A stretch of DNA of 64,000 nt, from assembly GCA_020635905.1 (NCBI GenBank), contig JACJYV010000003.1, forward strand, positions 124,001 through 188,000. Reading direction: 5' to 3'. The translations under genes and the position numbers were made by a program. The notes below the pieces were generated by a model. That model was not told the DNA's origin. It saw only the letters and a program-made list of their open reading frames with translations, and did no database searches. The stretch comes from Bacteroidia bacterium. GTDB lineage: Bacteria; Bacteroidota; Bacteroidia; J057; JADKCL01. Shown here in pieces: positions 1-7,088 of this stretch (the first letter of the stretch is position 1; every line of letters begins with the position of its first letter).

Positions 1-994
1 CGTTCTGAAGCATTTCCCTGACTTTCTCCGCCAGCTTTTCGGGGGTCCGTTCCTCTTTTCCAAGCACCTCCCCTACCTTATAAGACTGAACCAGACTGCG
101 CATTTCGGGCAGATCAGAAACCAGCACGGGCACTCCCGCCTGGATGTAATCAAACAGTTTATTGGGCAGGGCAAAATGATAATTCTCCCCTGCATCCTCT
201 TCCAGACTAAAGCCTAAAGACGCTGAAAGGGTAATTTCTTTCAGTTTTTCAGGCAACACAAATCCCAAAAACTGCACCCGTTCCTTCAGACCTTCCTCCT
301 TCACCAATTGTACCAAATTTTCCTTCACATCCCCATTCCCGGCAATCCACAAGACGTTTTCAGGCAGATACTTCATGCTTCGTATCATCAGTTCGATCCC
401 ACGGGAAAGGTTCAACGCCCCCTGATAGATAAGGATTTCGCCTGGAGCGCTGCGGGTTTGGGGGAATTCTCTAAGCAAGGGCAGATTACGCATTACCCTG
501 ACCGGCACGTTGTACTTTTCAGAAAATATGCCCGCCAGGGAGTCATTCACGGTAAATGCCTGCTTCAAACGGGGAAAAATCCATCGTTCCAGGGTCAGCC
601 AGATGGACCGGGTCAGTTTGCGGCCCTGCAACTCGGGGACTTCCGTAAAATACTCATGTGAATCATAGACCAATGGCTTGCCCTTCAGGCGGGAAGCCAG
701 GAAGTTGGCCAGCAGGGTATCAAGGTCGTTGGCGTGGAGGTAGTGGAATTTTTGACCAAGCAGATACAGAAACAGCCTGATATTATATTCCAGATAAAAG
801 AATTTCCCCCGTCGAAAAAACATATTGAAACGCAGACACTCGTAAGGACGCAGTTTTAAGGGCAGGGAATGGGGCAATGAACGCCCGATCAGCGTCACCT
901 CAGCCCCGGCCTCGTGCAGGGTTGTAGCCACCCGGTCCACCCGCTGATCACTACTCAGGTCGTTGGTAACAGATATGATGATGCGCTTTTTCAA
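1..994 (-). CDS. Glycosyltransferase (GT4-like), 3' end outside the window
   Basis: The reverse strand is open from 994 to the window edge (331 codons seen). The N-terminus reads MKKRIIISVTNDLSSDQRVD, the usual beginning of the acceptor-side Rossmann half of GT-B enzymes. The later part has the donor-side signature FDYIQAGVPVLVSDLPEMRS, preceded by a conserved-looking SLEEDAGENYHFALPNK stretch. From family knowledge it transfers a sugar from a nucleotide-sugar donor, probably for a surface glycan or glycolipid; the substrate cannot be read from sequence. The start is taken as TTG at 994-992, which overlaps the recQ stop (TTGA) and has GGGAG a few bases upstream; no ATG lies early enough to include the conserved N-terminus. 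It is the last gene seen in the small membrane protein-lolD-recQ operon. Confidence 0.8.
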   Translation of the reverse strand, partial: MKKRIIISVTNDLSSDQRVDRVATTLHEAGAEVTLIGRSLPHSLPLKLRPYECLRFNMFFRRGKFFYLEYNIRLFLYLLGQKFHYLHANDLDTLLANFLASRLKGKPLVYDSHEYFTEVPELQGRKLTRSIWLTLERWIFPRLKQAFTVNDSLAGIFSEKYNVPVRVMRNLPLLREFPQTRSAPGEILIYQGALNLSRGIELMIRSMKYLPENVLWIAGNGDVKENLVQLVKEEGLKERVQFLGFVLPEKLKEITLSASLGFSLEEDAGENYHFALPNKLFDYIQAGVPVLVSDLPEMRSLVQSYKVGEVLGKEERTPEKLAEKVREMLQN

Positions 995-2898
995 ATGTTT
1001 TCTCCCGGAAAGAGGAAAGTTTGGGCATCCACCCGAATGACCCTGCGGTCGATCAACTCCCGCAGGCAGGCTTCCAGGGCATCGCCCGCCTCCCCTTCAA
1101 TGCGTTTCAGCATTTCGCGGTAGGTAACAGGTCCCTGTTCCAGCTCGACCAGAATCCGGGCATGGATCGCATCCCGCGTGAGTGCGGGACGGCCCACAGC
1201 CTGACAAAGATCGCATTTCCCGCAATTTTCTGTCGTTTTTTCTCCAAAATATTGCTGGATAAAGCGGCTGCGGCATCCACCTGCGGGCCCCACATATTCC
1301 AGCATTTTCTCCAACCTTGTCTTGCCCAGGTCCTGCAGGAAATTGTATTTATGCCAATTGAGTTCGTTGCGGGTAAGGCGGTGACGAGGTTGAAAAAAGC
1401 GAATCTGTGGCAAGGCCCGTGCGGGTTGATAATCGATCCAGCCCCGCTCGCCCATGAAGCGCAATTGCTCCTCCAACTCCTCCTGACGGATTTTCAGCCT
1501 GCCCGCCCAACTTGCCGGCAAAAAGGAAATTTCCTGAATATAAACCTCCCCACCCGAATTGCGCAGGATAAAATCAACCAGTTTGGCGTAGGCGGGGTGC
1601 CTTTCCTTGAATTCCAAAACTGCCCTGGGACCAATTCTGAAGCGAATAAGGGCAAAATTATCGGGGTTTTCTTCAAAATTGAGCACGCCTTCGTTGTCGA
1701 GGATGCGCAGGGCGTGGTAAAAGGTGCGGGCGGGAATGCCAGCTTTGGTGGCCGCCTGCCCCACATCAAATCCATGGATGGCTTCCACCGCTCCTACATT
1801 GGGAATGCGAAAAATATCGCACAAGCGGTCATAGGAATCCGCCACAGTTTCAAAAGGGGGATATTTTTCCAGGGCCCAGTCGCTCAGTTCGGCCTGGTCA
1901 GAAGGATTGGAAATCACCGCGGCCACCCCGGGTTTGCCGTCCCGTCCGGCCCGGCCTGCCTCCTGGTAGTAGCTTTCCAGTTCTGAGGGCAAATTATAAT
2001 GGAGCACAAACCGCACATCAGGCTTGTCGATGCCCATGCCAAATGCATTGGTGGCGGCAATCACCCGAATCTCGTTAGAAATCCACCTGGCCTGTACCTC
2101 CGTTCGGTCTTTATTATCCATTCCTCCATGATAAGCCTGAGAGGGAATGCCATTTTCAGAAAGAATTTTGGCCAGATAGGCCGTTCTGCGGCGGGTGCGA
2201 CAATAAATGATCCCACTACCCGCGAATTTACGCACCAATTCGAGAATCTTCCCCGCCGCATTATCCGTTTGATATACCCGAAATGAAAGATTATCCCGCC
2301 TGAAACTTTGGGCAAACACCCGGGGATCTTTCATCTCCAGCTTCTCCAGAATATCCGTTTTCACCTCAGGAGTGGCCGTAGCCGTGACGGCCAAAACAGG
2401 AATCCTGGGCAGCCATTCCCGCAGTACAGGCAGATTCTGATACGCCGGCCGAAAATCGTAACCCCACTGACTGATGCAATGGGCTTCATCCACGGCAATC
2501 AGTTTTACATTCATCTGCTGCACCCGGGCCTGAAACATTTCCGTTTTTACCCGTTCTGGAGCTATATAAAGGAAGCGGTAACTGCCCTCCATGGCCAGGG
2601 AAAGCTTGCGGTCGATCTGGGCAAATGAGAGGGTACTGTTAATAAAGGTGGCGGGAATGCCCCGCTTGTTCAGGTTTTCAACCTGGTCGCGCATCAGGGC
2701 AATCAGGGGCGAAATCACCAGCGTGAGTCCACCTGACATGAGGCCGGGCACCTGATAGCAAATGGATTTCCCTCCGCCGGTCGGCAGGAGGGCCAGGGTG
2801 TCGCGACCGGCCAGCACAGATTGAATGATTTCCTCCTGCCCTGGTCGAAAAGCAGGATAATTCCAATACTTTTTCAGGGTCTCAAGAGGTGATTGCAT
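991..2898 (-). CDS. recQ: ATP-dependent DNA helicase RecQ
   Basis: A 635-residue superfamily-2 3'-5' DNA helicase for recombination and replication-fork repair. Visible motifs are FRPGQ (about 17-21), the Walker A motif TGGGKS (40-45), DEAH (137-140) followed by the RecQ aromatic-rich loop HCISQWGYDFRP, and the helicase C motifs around GMGIDKPDVR and QEAGRAGRDG. A zinc-binding subdomain has Cys 542, 559, 562 and 565. A winged-helix region follows and the protein ends in a short winged-helix-like tail (RDAIHARIL...). No clear HRDC domain is seen, as is common in Bacteroidota RecQ. The start ATG at 2898 lies 16 nt after the lolD stop, and the 3' end overlaps the glycosyltransferase start, so the genes are very likely co-transcribed. 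Confidence 0.95.
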   Translation of the reverse strand: MQSPLETLKKYWNYPAFRPGQEEIIQSVLAGRDTLALLPTGGGKSICYQVPGLMSGGLTLVISPLIALMRDQVENLNKRGIPATFINSTLSFAQIDRKLSLAMEGSYRFLYIAPERVKTEMFQARVQQMNVKLIAVDEAHCISQWGYDFRPAYQNLPVLREWLPRIPVLAVTATATPEVKTDILEKLEMKDPRVFAQSFRRDNLSFRVYQTDNAAGKILELVRKFAGSGIIYCRTRRRTAYLAKILSENGIPSQAYHGGMDNKDRTEVQARWISNEIRVIAATNAFGMGIDKPDVRFVLHYNLPSELESYYQEAGRAGRDGKPGVAAVISNPSDQAELSDWALEKYPPFETVADSYDRLCDIFRIPNVGAVEAIHGFDVGQAATKAGIPARTFYHALRILDNEGVLNFEENPDNFALIRFRIGPRAVLEFKERHPAYAKLVDFILRNSGGEVYIQEISFLPASWAGRLKIRQEELEEQLRFMGERGWIDYQPARALPQIRFFQPRHRLTRNELNWHKYNFLQDLGKTRLEKMLEYVGPAGGCRSRFIQQYFGEKTTENCGKCDLCQAVGRPALTRDAIHARILVELEQGPVTYREMLKRIEGEAGDALEACLRELIDRRVIRVDAQTFLFPGENI

Positions 2899-2914
2899 GG
2901 AATTGGCTCAGAAA

Positions 2915-3565
2915 TTACTCAATGATCCCATCCTTGATTTTCAGGATGTAATCTGCCCGCATGGCCAGACTTTCAGAGTGGGTGGCGATCAGAAAGGCCA
3001 CTTCGAATTCGCGGGCCAGCTTGAACAGCAGGTTGAAAAGGTTTACAGAGTTCCCGGAATCGAGGTTCCCCGTGGGTTCATCTGCCAAAATAAGCTGAGG
3101 CTTATTCATCAGGGCCCGGGCCACGGCCACCCTTTGCTGTTCCCCGCCAGAAAGCTGGGAAGGTTTGTGATGGCCCCGATCCCCAAGGTTGAGCTCTTCA
3201 AGCAGACTTTTTGCCCTATCCTCGGATAGTTTTCGATTCTTGCCGGCAATAAAAGCTGGCATGCATACATTCTCCAGGGCAGTAAATTCGGGCAAAAGGT
3301 GATGAAACTGAAAGACGAAACCAATGTTTTCGTTGCGAAAACGGGCCTGTCCACGGTCGGAAAGAGAACTAAGCAGGGTTTCATCAAACCAGACTTCCCC
3401 CTGATCAGGTCGGTCGAGCAGTCCCAAAACCTGCAAAAGCGTGCTTTTGCCGGCCCCCGAAGTGCCCACCAACGAAACAATTTCGCCCCGCTGAATGGTG
3501 ATGTCCACCCCTTTCAGCACCTTCAGGTCTCCGTATGATTTGTGAATGCCCTTTGCTTTGAACAT
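2915..3565 (-). CDS. lolD: ABC transporter ATP-binding protein, LolD-like
   Basis: A 216-residue ATPase of the LolD/MacB-type family, which powers inner-membrane lipoprotein release or related extraction steps. All nucleotide-binding motifs are intact: Walker A GTSGAGKST (34-42), Q-loop in FVFQFHHLLPEFTALENV, signature LSGGEQQ (138-144), Walker B LILADEP (158-164) with the D-loop GNLDS, and H-loop His196. The FQFHHLLPEFTALEN stretch is typical of LolD. No permease gene is adjacent, as often in Bacteroidota where lolCE lies elsewhere. It starts 9 nt after a small membrane protein gene and ends 16 nt before recQ. LolD versus another MacB-like ATPase cannot be settled without the partner. Confidence 0.9.
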   Translation of the reverse strand: MFKAKGIHKSYGDLKVLKGVDITIQRGEIVSLVGTSGAGKSTLLQVLGLLDRPDQGEVWFDETLLSSLSDRGQARFRNENIGFVFQFHHLLPEFTALENVCMPAFIAGKNRKLSEDRAKSLLEELNLGDRGHHKPSQLSGGEQQRVAVARALMNKPQLILADEPTGNLDSGNSVNLFNLLFKLAREFEVAFLIATHSESLAMRADYILKIKDGIIE

Positions 3566-3574
3566 GGGCCAAAG

Positions 3575-3910
3575 TTAGGAAAGATATTTTTGTTCTTCGC
3601 GGTATTTCTTTCCTCCAATGATTCCCAAAACCCGGTCGTAGATCGTGGGAACAAAAAACAAAAATCCGAGTCCCATGCCCACAAAAACCCCGAGCGGAAC
3701 TTCTGTGGTGGCGGTCACCCCAACCCCGAGAAACATACTGGCCAGAAAAAAAGCCCAGCTATGACGTTTCACCGGCTTATCCTTGACTGGTGTCTCAGAG
3801 ATTTGGGTCTCCTGCTGATAAACCTGGGGAACGTTTTCCTCTCCCTGGTAAAAAAAAGGATCATCAAGATTGGCATGGGATGTTTTAAGATCAGTTACTG
3901 TAGATTTCAT
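3575..3910 (-). CDS. Small membrane protein of unknown function
   Basis: A 111-residue protein, not recognised. The first half (about 1-50) is polar and acidic, with many Gln, Glu and Thr and no signal peptide. Two hydrophobic segments follow: WAFFLASMFLGVGVTATT (about 51-68) and a second from PLGVFVGMGLGFLFFVP. It ends in a charged tail, KKYREEQKYLS. This suggests an inner-membrane hairpin with a cytoplasmic N-terminal domain. The start is ATG at 3910; the frame is open a little further upstream but would run into the hairpin at 3969-3990. It is the first gene of the operon and is separated from lolD by 9 nt. Confidence 0.7.
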   Translation of the reverse strand: MKSTVTDLKTSHANLDDPFFYQGEENVPQVYQQETQISETPVKDKPVKRHSWAFFLASMFLGVGVTATTEVPLGVFVGMGLGFLFFVPTIYDRVLGIIGGKKYREEQKYLS

Positions 3911-3963
3911 GTTGTGTGCTTGGGTAATCTCATACAAGACGAAAATACTACCCAGGAAGTTAC

Positions 3964-3990
3964 AAAAAAACTCCCGCCGGGGCGGGAGTT
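3964..3990 (-). terminator. Rho-independent terminator or leader attenuator
   Basis: A perfect 10-bp stem (AACTCCCGCC / GGCGGGAGTT) with a 2-nt apex is followed on the minus strand by seven T (plus-strand A run 3964-3970). It lies about 55 nt upstream of the ATG at 3910, with no recognisable minus-strand gene immediately before it. It either ends read-through from the bshA transcript or acts as an attenuator in a long leader. Confidence 0.75.
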
Positions 3991-4276
3991 CTGAAAAAAC
4001 CACGAAAGGCGATTATGAAAAAAGGTCCTTTCAGAAAATTTTGCTTCGCACCGGCTCAGATTAAATTCCAGTCCGGAAATTGGTGTTGAATAGTTTTCAC
4101 CCTTCTGATGGATTTCAGGAGCTAACTTAATCCATTTCAATCACCCAAAAAACCACCAATTCAGGAACGCACCCTTTGGGTTCACGAATGCTCCTTTTGA
4201 CTTTGTTTGCGAAATTCTCCAACCTGACAAACTCCCCTTTTAATCCTGCCTTCAAAATCCCAATTTGCTTCCTGAC
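3991..4276. other. Gap between the lolD operon hairpin and the LRR gene
   Basis: Divergent intergenic stretch. Minus-strand frames here are open but show no recognisable protein. A minus-strand segment around 4000-4050 encodes aromatic-rich codons (TFFHNRLSWFF) just before the terminator-like hairpin, but no start codon close upstream supports a leader peptide. No promoter was identified with confidence. Confidence 0.4.
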
Positions 4277-5035
4277 ATGGATAAATTTCTCACAAGGCTG
4301 CTCAATGGCTCCCCGGGTAAGGGAGTGGTGGCGCTTTGTCTCGACCACGAGTTGATCCAGGAGGATTTTCCCACCCGTTTCAGCTCCATCAGGGGCCTGG
4401 AGCAATTTCTGGATCTGGAAGAACTTTCCATCTGCAGCCACCGGCTGCAGGATTTAAGCGGGCTGCCTCCCCTGCCCCGCCTGAAACAGCTGCTTCTGCA
4501 GCACAACGAACTGGAAAACCTGACCGGTTTTCCTCAACTTCCCAGCCTGGAAAGGCTGGACCTGTCCGTAAATCTGCTGGAATCCCTCCAGGAAATGCCG
4601 CTCCTCCCCCACCTTACCCATTTGAACCTGGCCCATAATTATTTGCGGCAATTTTCTCCTTTACCACACTTTCCCAACCTGAAAAGCCTTACCCTTTCAG
4701 GCAATAAGCGCCTCAAAGCTTTGGAGGGTTTGCAAAATTGCCTCCAGCTGGAAGAACTTTTCCTGCAAAGTTGCCCCGTGAAGAACTGGGAACCCCTCCT
4801 GCAGCTGGAACAGCTGCAGGACCTGGTCCTCTCCCACAATCAGCTACCCCAGTTACCGCCCCTGCCCGTGCTGCCACACCTCCTGCGCCTGGACCTCCGC
4901 CACAACCAGCTCACCTCCCCGCCCGACCTCACCCCCTTCTCTCAATTACAATGGCTGGGCCTCAAAGGCAACCCGTTGCCCAAAGGAGCCATCGCCCGGG
5001 TGCTGGAACAGCACCCGGAACTGATCATTGCATGA
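4277..5035 (+). CDS. Leucine-rich repeat protein
   Basis: A 252-residue protein made almost entirely of leucine-rich repeats of about 22 residues (consensus LPxLxxLxLxxNxL), from about residue 45 to the end; examples are LPRLKQLLLQHNELENL and LPHLTHLNLAHNYLRQF. The N-terminal 40 residues (MDKFLTRLLNGSPGKGVVAL) are not a signal peptide, so a cytoplasmic location is likely. LRR solenoids bind proteins; the partner is unknown. ATG 4277 is preferred to the in-frame TTG at 4265 because it begins a normal-looking N-terminus. The gene stands alone, and its stop is followed by a tandem repeat and a structured intergenic repeat. Confidence 0.8.
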   Translation: MDKFLTRLLNGSPGKGVVALCLDHELIQEDFPTRFSSIRGLEQFLDLEELSICSHRLQDLSGLPPLPRLKQLLLQHNELENLTGFPQLPSLERLDLSVNLLESLQEMPLLPHLTHLNLAHNYLRQFSPLPHFPNLKSLTLSGNKRLKALEGLQNCLQLEELFLQSCPVKNWEPLLQLEQLQDLVLSHNQLPQLPPLPVLPHLLRLDLRHNQLTSPPDLTPFSQLQWLGLKGNPLPKGAIARVLEQHPELIIA

Positions 5036-5075
5036 AGGCATTTTGCCAATCTGGACTGGCAACCCCGGTCCTGCA

Positions 5076-5183
5076 GGGGCGATTGGCATCCCCGGTCACG
5101 CAGGGGCGATTGGCATCCCCGGTCTCGCAGGGGCGATTGGCATCCCCGGTCCCGCAGGGGCGATTGGCATCCCCGGTCCCGCA
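5076..5183. repeat. 27-bp tandem repeat, four full units
   Basis: Four consecutive 27-bp units start at 5076, 5103, 5130 and 5157. They differ only near the end of the unit (cacgca, ctcgca, cccgca, cccgca), and a degenerate fifth unit precedes them from about 5049. Each unit contains CCCCGG...GCAGGGG, which can fold. There are no unique spacers, so this is not a CRISPR array. It lies 40 bp after the LRR stop and runs directly into the dispersed repeat at 5184. Confidence 0.9.
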
Positions 5184-5341
5184 GGGGCGGGTTAAAACCC
5201 ACCCCTATGGATTCAATCAAAGGCTGGACCAGCCTTGAGAAGTTCCCTTCAATGTGTGATCACATTGGGTATACCAGTTTGGGGGCTGAAGCCCCCAAAA
5301 AATCATTCCAGAGCCCAAATGCCCCAATCTCTAAAATCTAA
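5184..5341 (-). repeat. Dispersed structured intergenic repeat, copy A
   Basis: About 158 bp, homologous to the reverse complement of 49948-50106. Shared blocks in the same order are GGGTTTTAACCC-type, GGCTGGnCCAGCC-type, the TGTGATCACA-type palindrome, GGGGGCTTCAGCCCCC and TTAGATTTTAGAGA. Four of these blocks are short inverted repeats, so the element would form a chain of hairpins as RNA or single-stranded DNA. It carries no coding sequence. The minus-strand label only records that it is inverted relative to copy B. Confidence 0.85.
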
Positions 5342-5373
5342 CATCTCAAATCTAACATCTAAGGATTAACGAC

Positions 5374-5661
5374 TCAAATCTCCTCAAAATCAACCTCTTC
5401 CGCACCCAAATCCAACGGGCGCTTCTCCTTCTCCACATTCTTCTTCACGATCACCTTGATGTCATCTTCCGTGTAAATACTCTCCTGAAAAGGAGATCCA
5501 TTTTCTGTTTGCTCGTAAAACTGGCGTGATTTTTCGTCCAGGTCCTTTTGGGCGCTTTTCACCAGCGATTTCAGAATCCATTTGATGATCCTCGGGCCCA
5601 GCGAAACCAGCAACACCCAGCTGACCAATCCAATGATAATTAACCAAAGTAAGACCTTCAT
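5374..5661 (-). CDS. Small membrane-anchored protein, DUF4834-like
   Basis: A 95-residue protein with one N-terminal transmembrane helix (MKVLLWLIIIGLVSWVLLV) followed by a basic amphipathic segment and an acidic C-terminus ending EEVDFEEI. Size and layout match small Bacteroidota proteins annotated as DUF4834; this match is from memory and moderately sure. It starts 17 nt after the bshA stop and so is probably co-transcribed with it. Function unknown. Confidence 0.75.
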   Translation of the reverse strand: MKVLLWLIIIGLVSWVLLVSLGPRIIKWILKSLVKSAQKDLDEKSRQFYEQTENGSPFQESIYTEDDIKVIVKKNVEKEKRPLDLGAEEVDFEEI

Positions 5662-5678
5662 AGAAACAAATATAGGCC

Positions 5679-6815
5679 TTATACGGAAACCTTCCGCTTC
5701 AGGATTTCCTCATAATAGGCCTCATACTGCGGAACGATCGCATCAATATTGAACTCATTCGCCTTATTAAAGGCATTCTGGGAAAATTGAGCCCATTTTC
5801 CCTCGTCCTGTAACACAGACAAAGCTTTTATGCCCATTTTTTCCACATCCCCCACCTCACACACATAGCCGGTCACCCCGTCCTGGTTGATTTCGGGCAG
5901 TCCGCCTGCATTCGAGGTGATCACAGGCATGCCGCAGGCCATGGCTTCCAGGGCACTCAGACCAAAACTTTCCGTCGCAGAAGGCATCAAAAACAGGTCC
6001 CCGATCGAGTAAATCTCCTCCACCGGGTTTTGGGTACCCAGAAAATGGATCGAATCACAGGTACCCAGCTCGCGGCACAGGGCTTCTGCCGCCGGACGCT
6101 CCGGACCATCCCCGATCATCAGCAGCTTGGCTGGAATCTGCTTCCTGATGGCCTGAAAAGTATAGATCACATCCTGAATCCGCTTCACCTTCCTGAAATT
6201 CGAAGTATGGATCACAATTTTCTCCCCCTGGGGGGCAATGATCTTGCGAAAATGCTCCTTATCCTGCCGTTTGAAACGATTCAGATCCACAAAGTTGGGG
6301 ATTACCCGCACCTCATTGCGAATATCAAAGGCTTCATAGGTCGCCTGCCGCAAAAAATCCGACACCGCGGTCACCCCGTCGCTGTGGTTGATCGAAAAAG
6401 CCACCGTGGGCTCATAACTCTTGTTTTTGCCTACCAGGGTGATATCCGTGCCGTGCAAAGTCGTGATCAGGGGCACATGCTTGCCCATTTCGGCCAGAAT
6501 CTGCTTCGCAAAATAGCCCGCTGCCGCATGCGGCAGCGCATAGTGCACATGAAAAAGATCCAGATCCTGGTAGCGGGCCACATCCACCATCGAGCTGGTC
6601 AGAGCCGACTCATAAGGCGGATATTCAAACAGGGGGTAATCCTGGATGCGCACCTCGTGAAAGGTCACATTCTGGGTAAAATGCTCCAGCCTGATCGGCC
6701 TACTGTAGGTGATAAAATGCACCTTATGACCCCGCTGGGCCAGAGATTTCCCAAGTTCAGTCGCTACCACGCCACTGCCCCCGTACGTCGGATAACACAC
6801 AATGCCTATATTCAT
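5679..6815 (-). CDS. bshA: N-acetyl-alpha-D-glucosaminyl L-malate synthase
   Basis: A 378-residue GT4 glycosyltransferase that joins GlcNAc from UDP-GlcNAc to L-malate, the first step of bacillithiol synthesis. The start MNIGIVCYPTYGGSGVVATE is the BshA hallmark, with the GGSG nucleotide loop at about 12-15. Further conserved blocks are HVHYALPHAAAGY, TLHGTDITLVG, SDFLRQ and the donor-site region MPSATESFGLSALEAMACG. The frame is open from 6854, but ATG 6815 gives the family N-terminus. It leads a two-gene operon with the small membrane protein. The gene indicates that this organism uses bacillithiol as its low-molecular-weight thiol. Confidence 0.95.
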   Translation of the reverse strand: MNIGIVCYPTYGGSGVVATELGKSLAQRGHKVHFITYSRPIRLEHFTQNVTFHEVRIQDYPLFEYPPYESALTSSMVDVARYQDLDLFHVHYALPHAAAGYFAKQILAEMGKHVPLITTLHGTDITLVGKNKSYEPTVAFSINHSDGVTAVSDFLRQATYEAFDIRNEVRVIPNFVDLNRFKRQDKEHFRKIIAPQGEKIVIHTSNFRKVKRIQDVIYTFQAIRKQIPAKLLMIGDGPERPAAEALCRELGTCDSIHFLGTQNPVEEIYSIGDLFLMPSATESFGLSALEAMACGMPVITSNAGGLPEINQDGVTGYVCEVGDVEKMGIKALSVLQDEGKWAQFSQNAFNKANEFNIDAIVPQYEAYYEEILKRKVSV

Positions 6816-6893
6816 CGTCTGCAATTTACAAAAAGACACTTCCTCTCCAATCAACCTGCACCGCCTTCAAAATGTTTGTCCCCCTCCTGACCG

Positions 6894-7020
6894 TTCATGC
6901 CGGGAGATTATTTTGGGGCTCCCCGCGCCGCCCTTCCGGGCACAGCGCGGTCGGGCTGCTCCGGGGTTCCGTGCCATGCACCGCCTTGCGCCCTTCACAT
7001 CCCTGAGCCCGCCGCAAGCC
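6894..7020. other. GC-rich intergenic segment
   Basis: A strongly GC-rich stretch between bshA and the fibre-gene terminator, with no codon pattern of a protein. GC-rich spacer elements of this look recur between genes in many Bacteroidota, but no second copy was found in this window. Confidence 0.4.
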
Positions 7021-7032
7021 ACCCCACACCAG

Positions 7033-7067
7033 AAAAAAGCGGGTCTGCCCCCTGGACAGACCCGCTT
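7033..7067 (-). terminator. Rho-independent terminator of the first fibre gene
   Basis: An 11-bp stem, AAGCGGGTCTG (7037-7047) and CAGACCCGCTT (7057-7067), with a 9-nt loop, followed on the minus strand by a T run (plus-strand A at 7033-7038). It lies 22 bp beyond the stop codon at 7089. Confidence 0.9.
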
Positions 7068-7088
7068 GCAATTTACTTCATAAATTGC

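Noticed and set aside
4127..4441. Minus-strand frame of 104 residues ending PELVVFWVIEMD
   Set aside because: It overlaps the LRR gene in antisense, matches no family I know and lacks a ribosome site; kept only as a possible remnant.
5076..5183. CRISPR array
   Set aside because: The 27-bp units abut directly with no spacers, and no cas gene is near.
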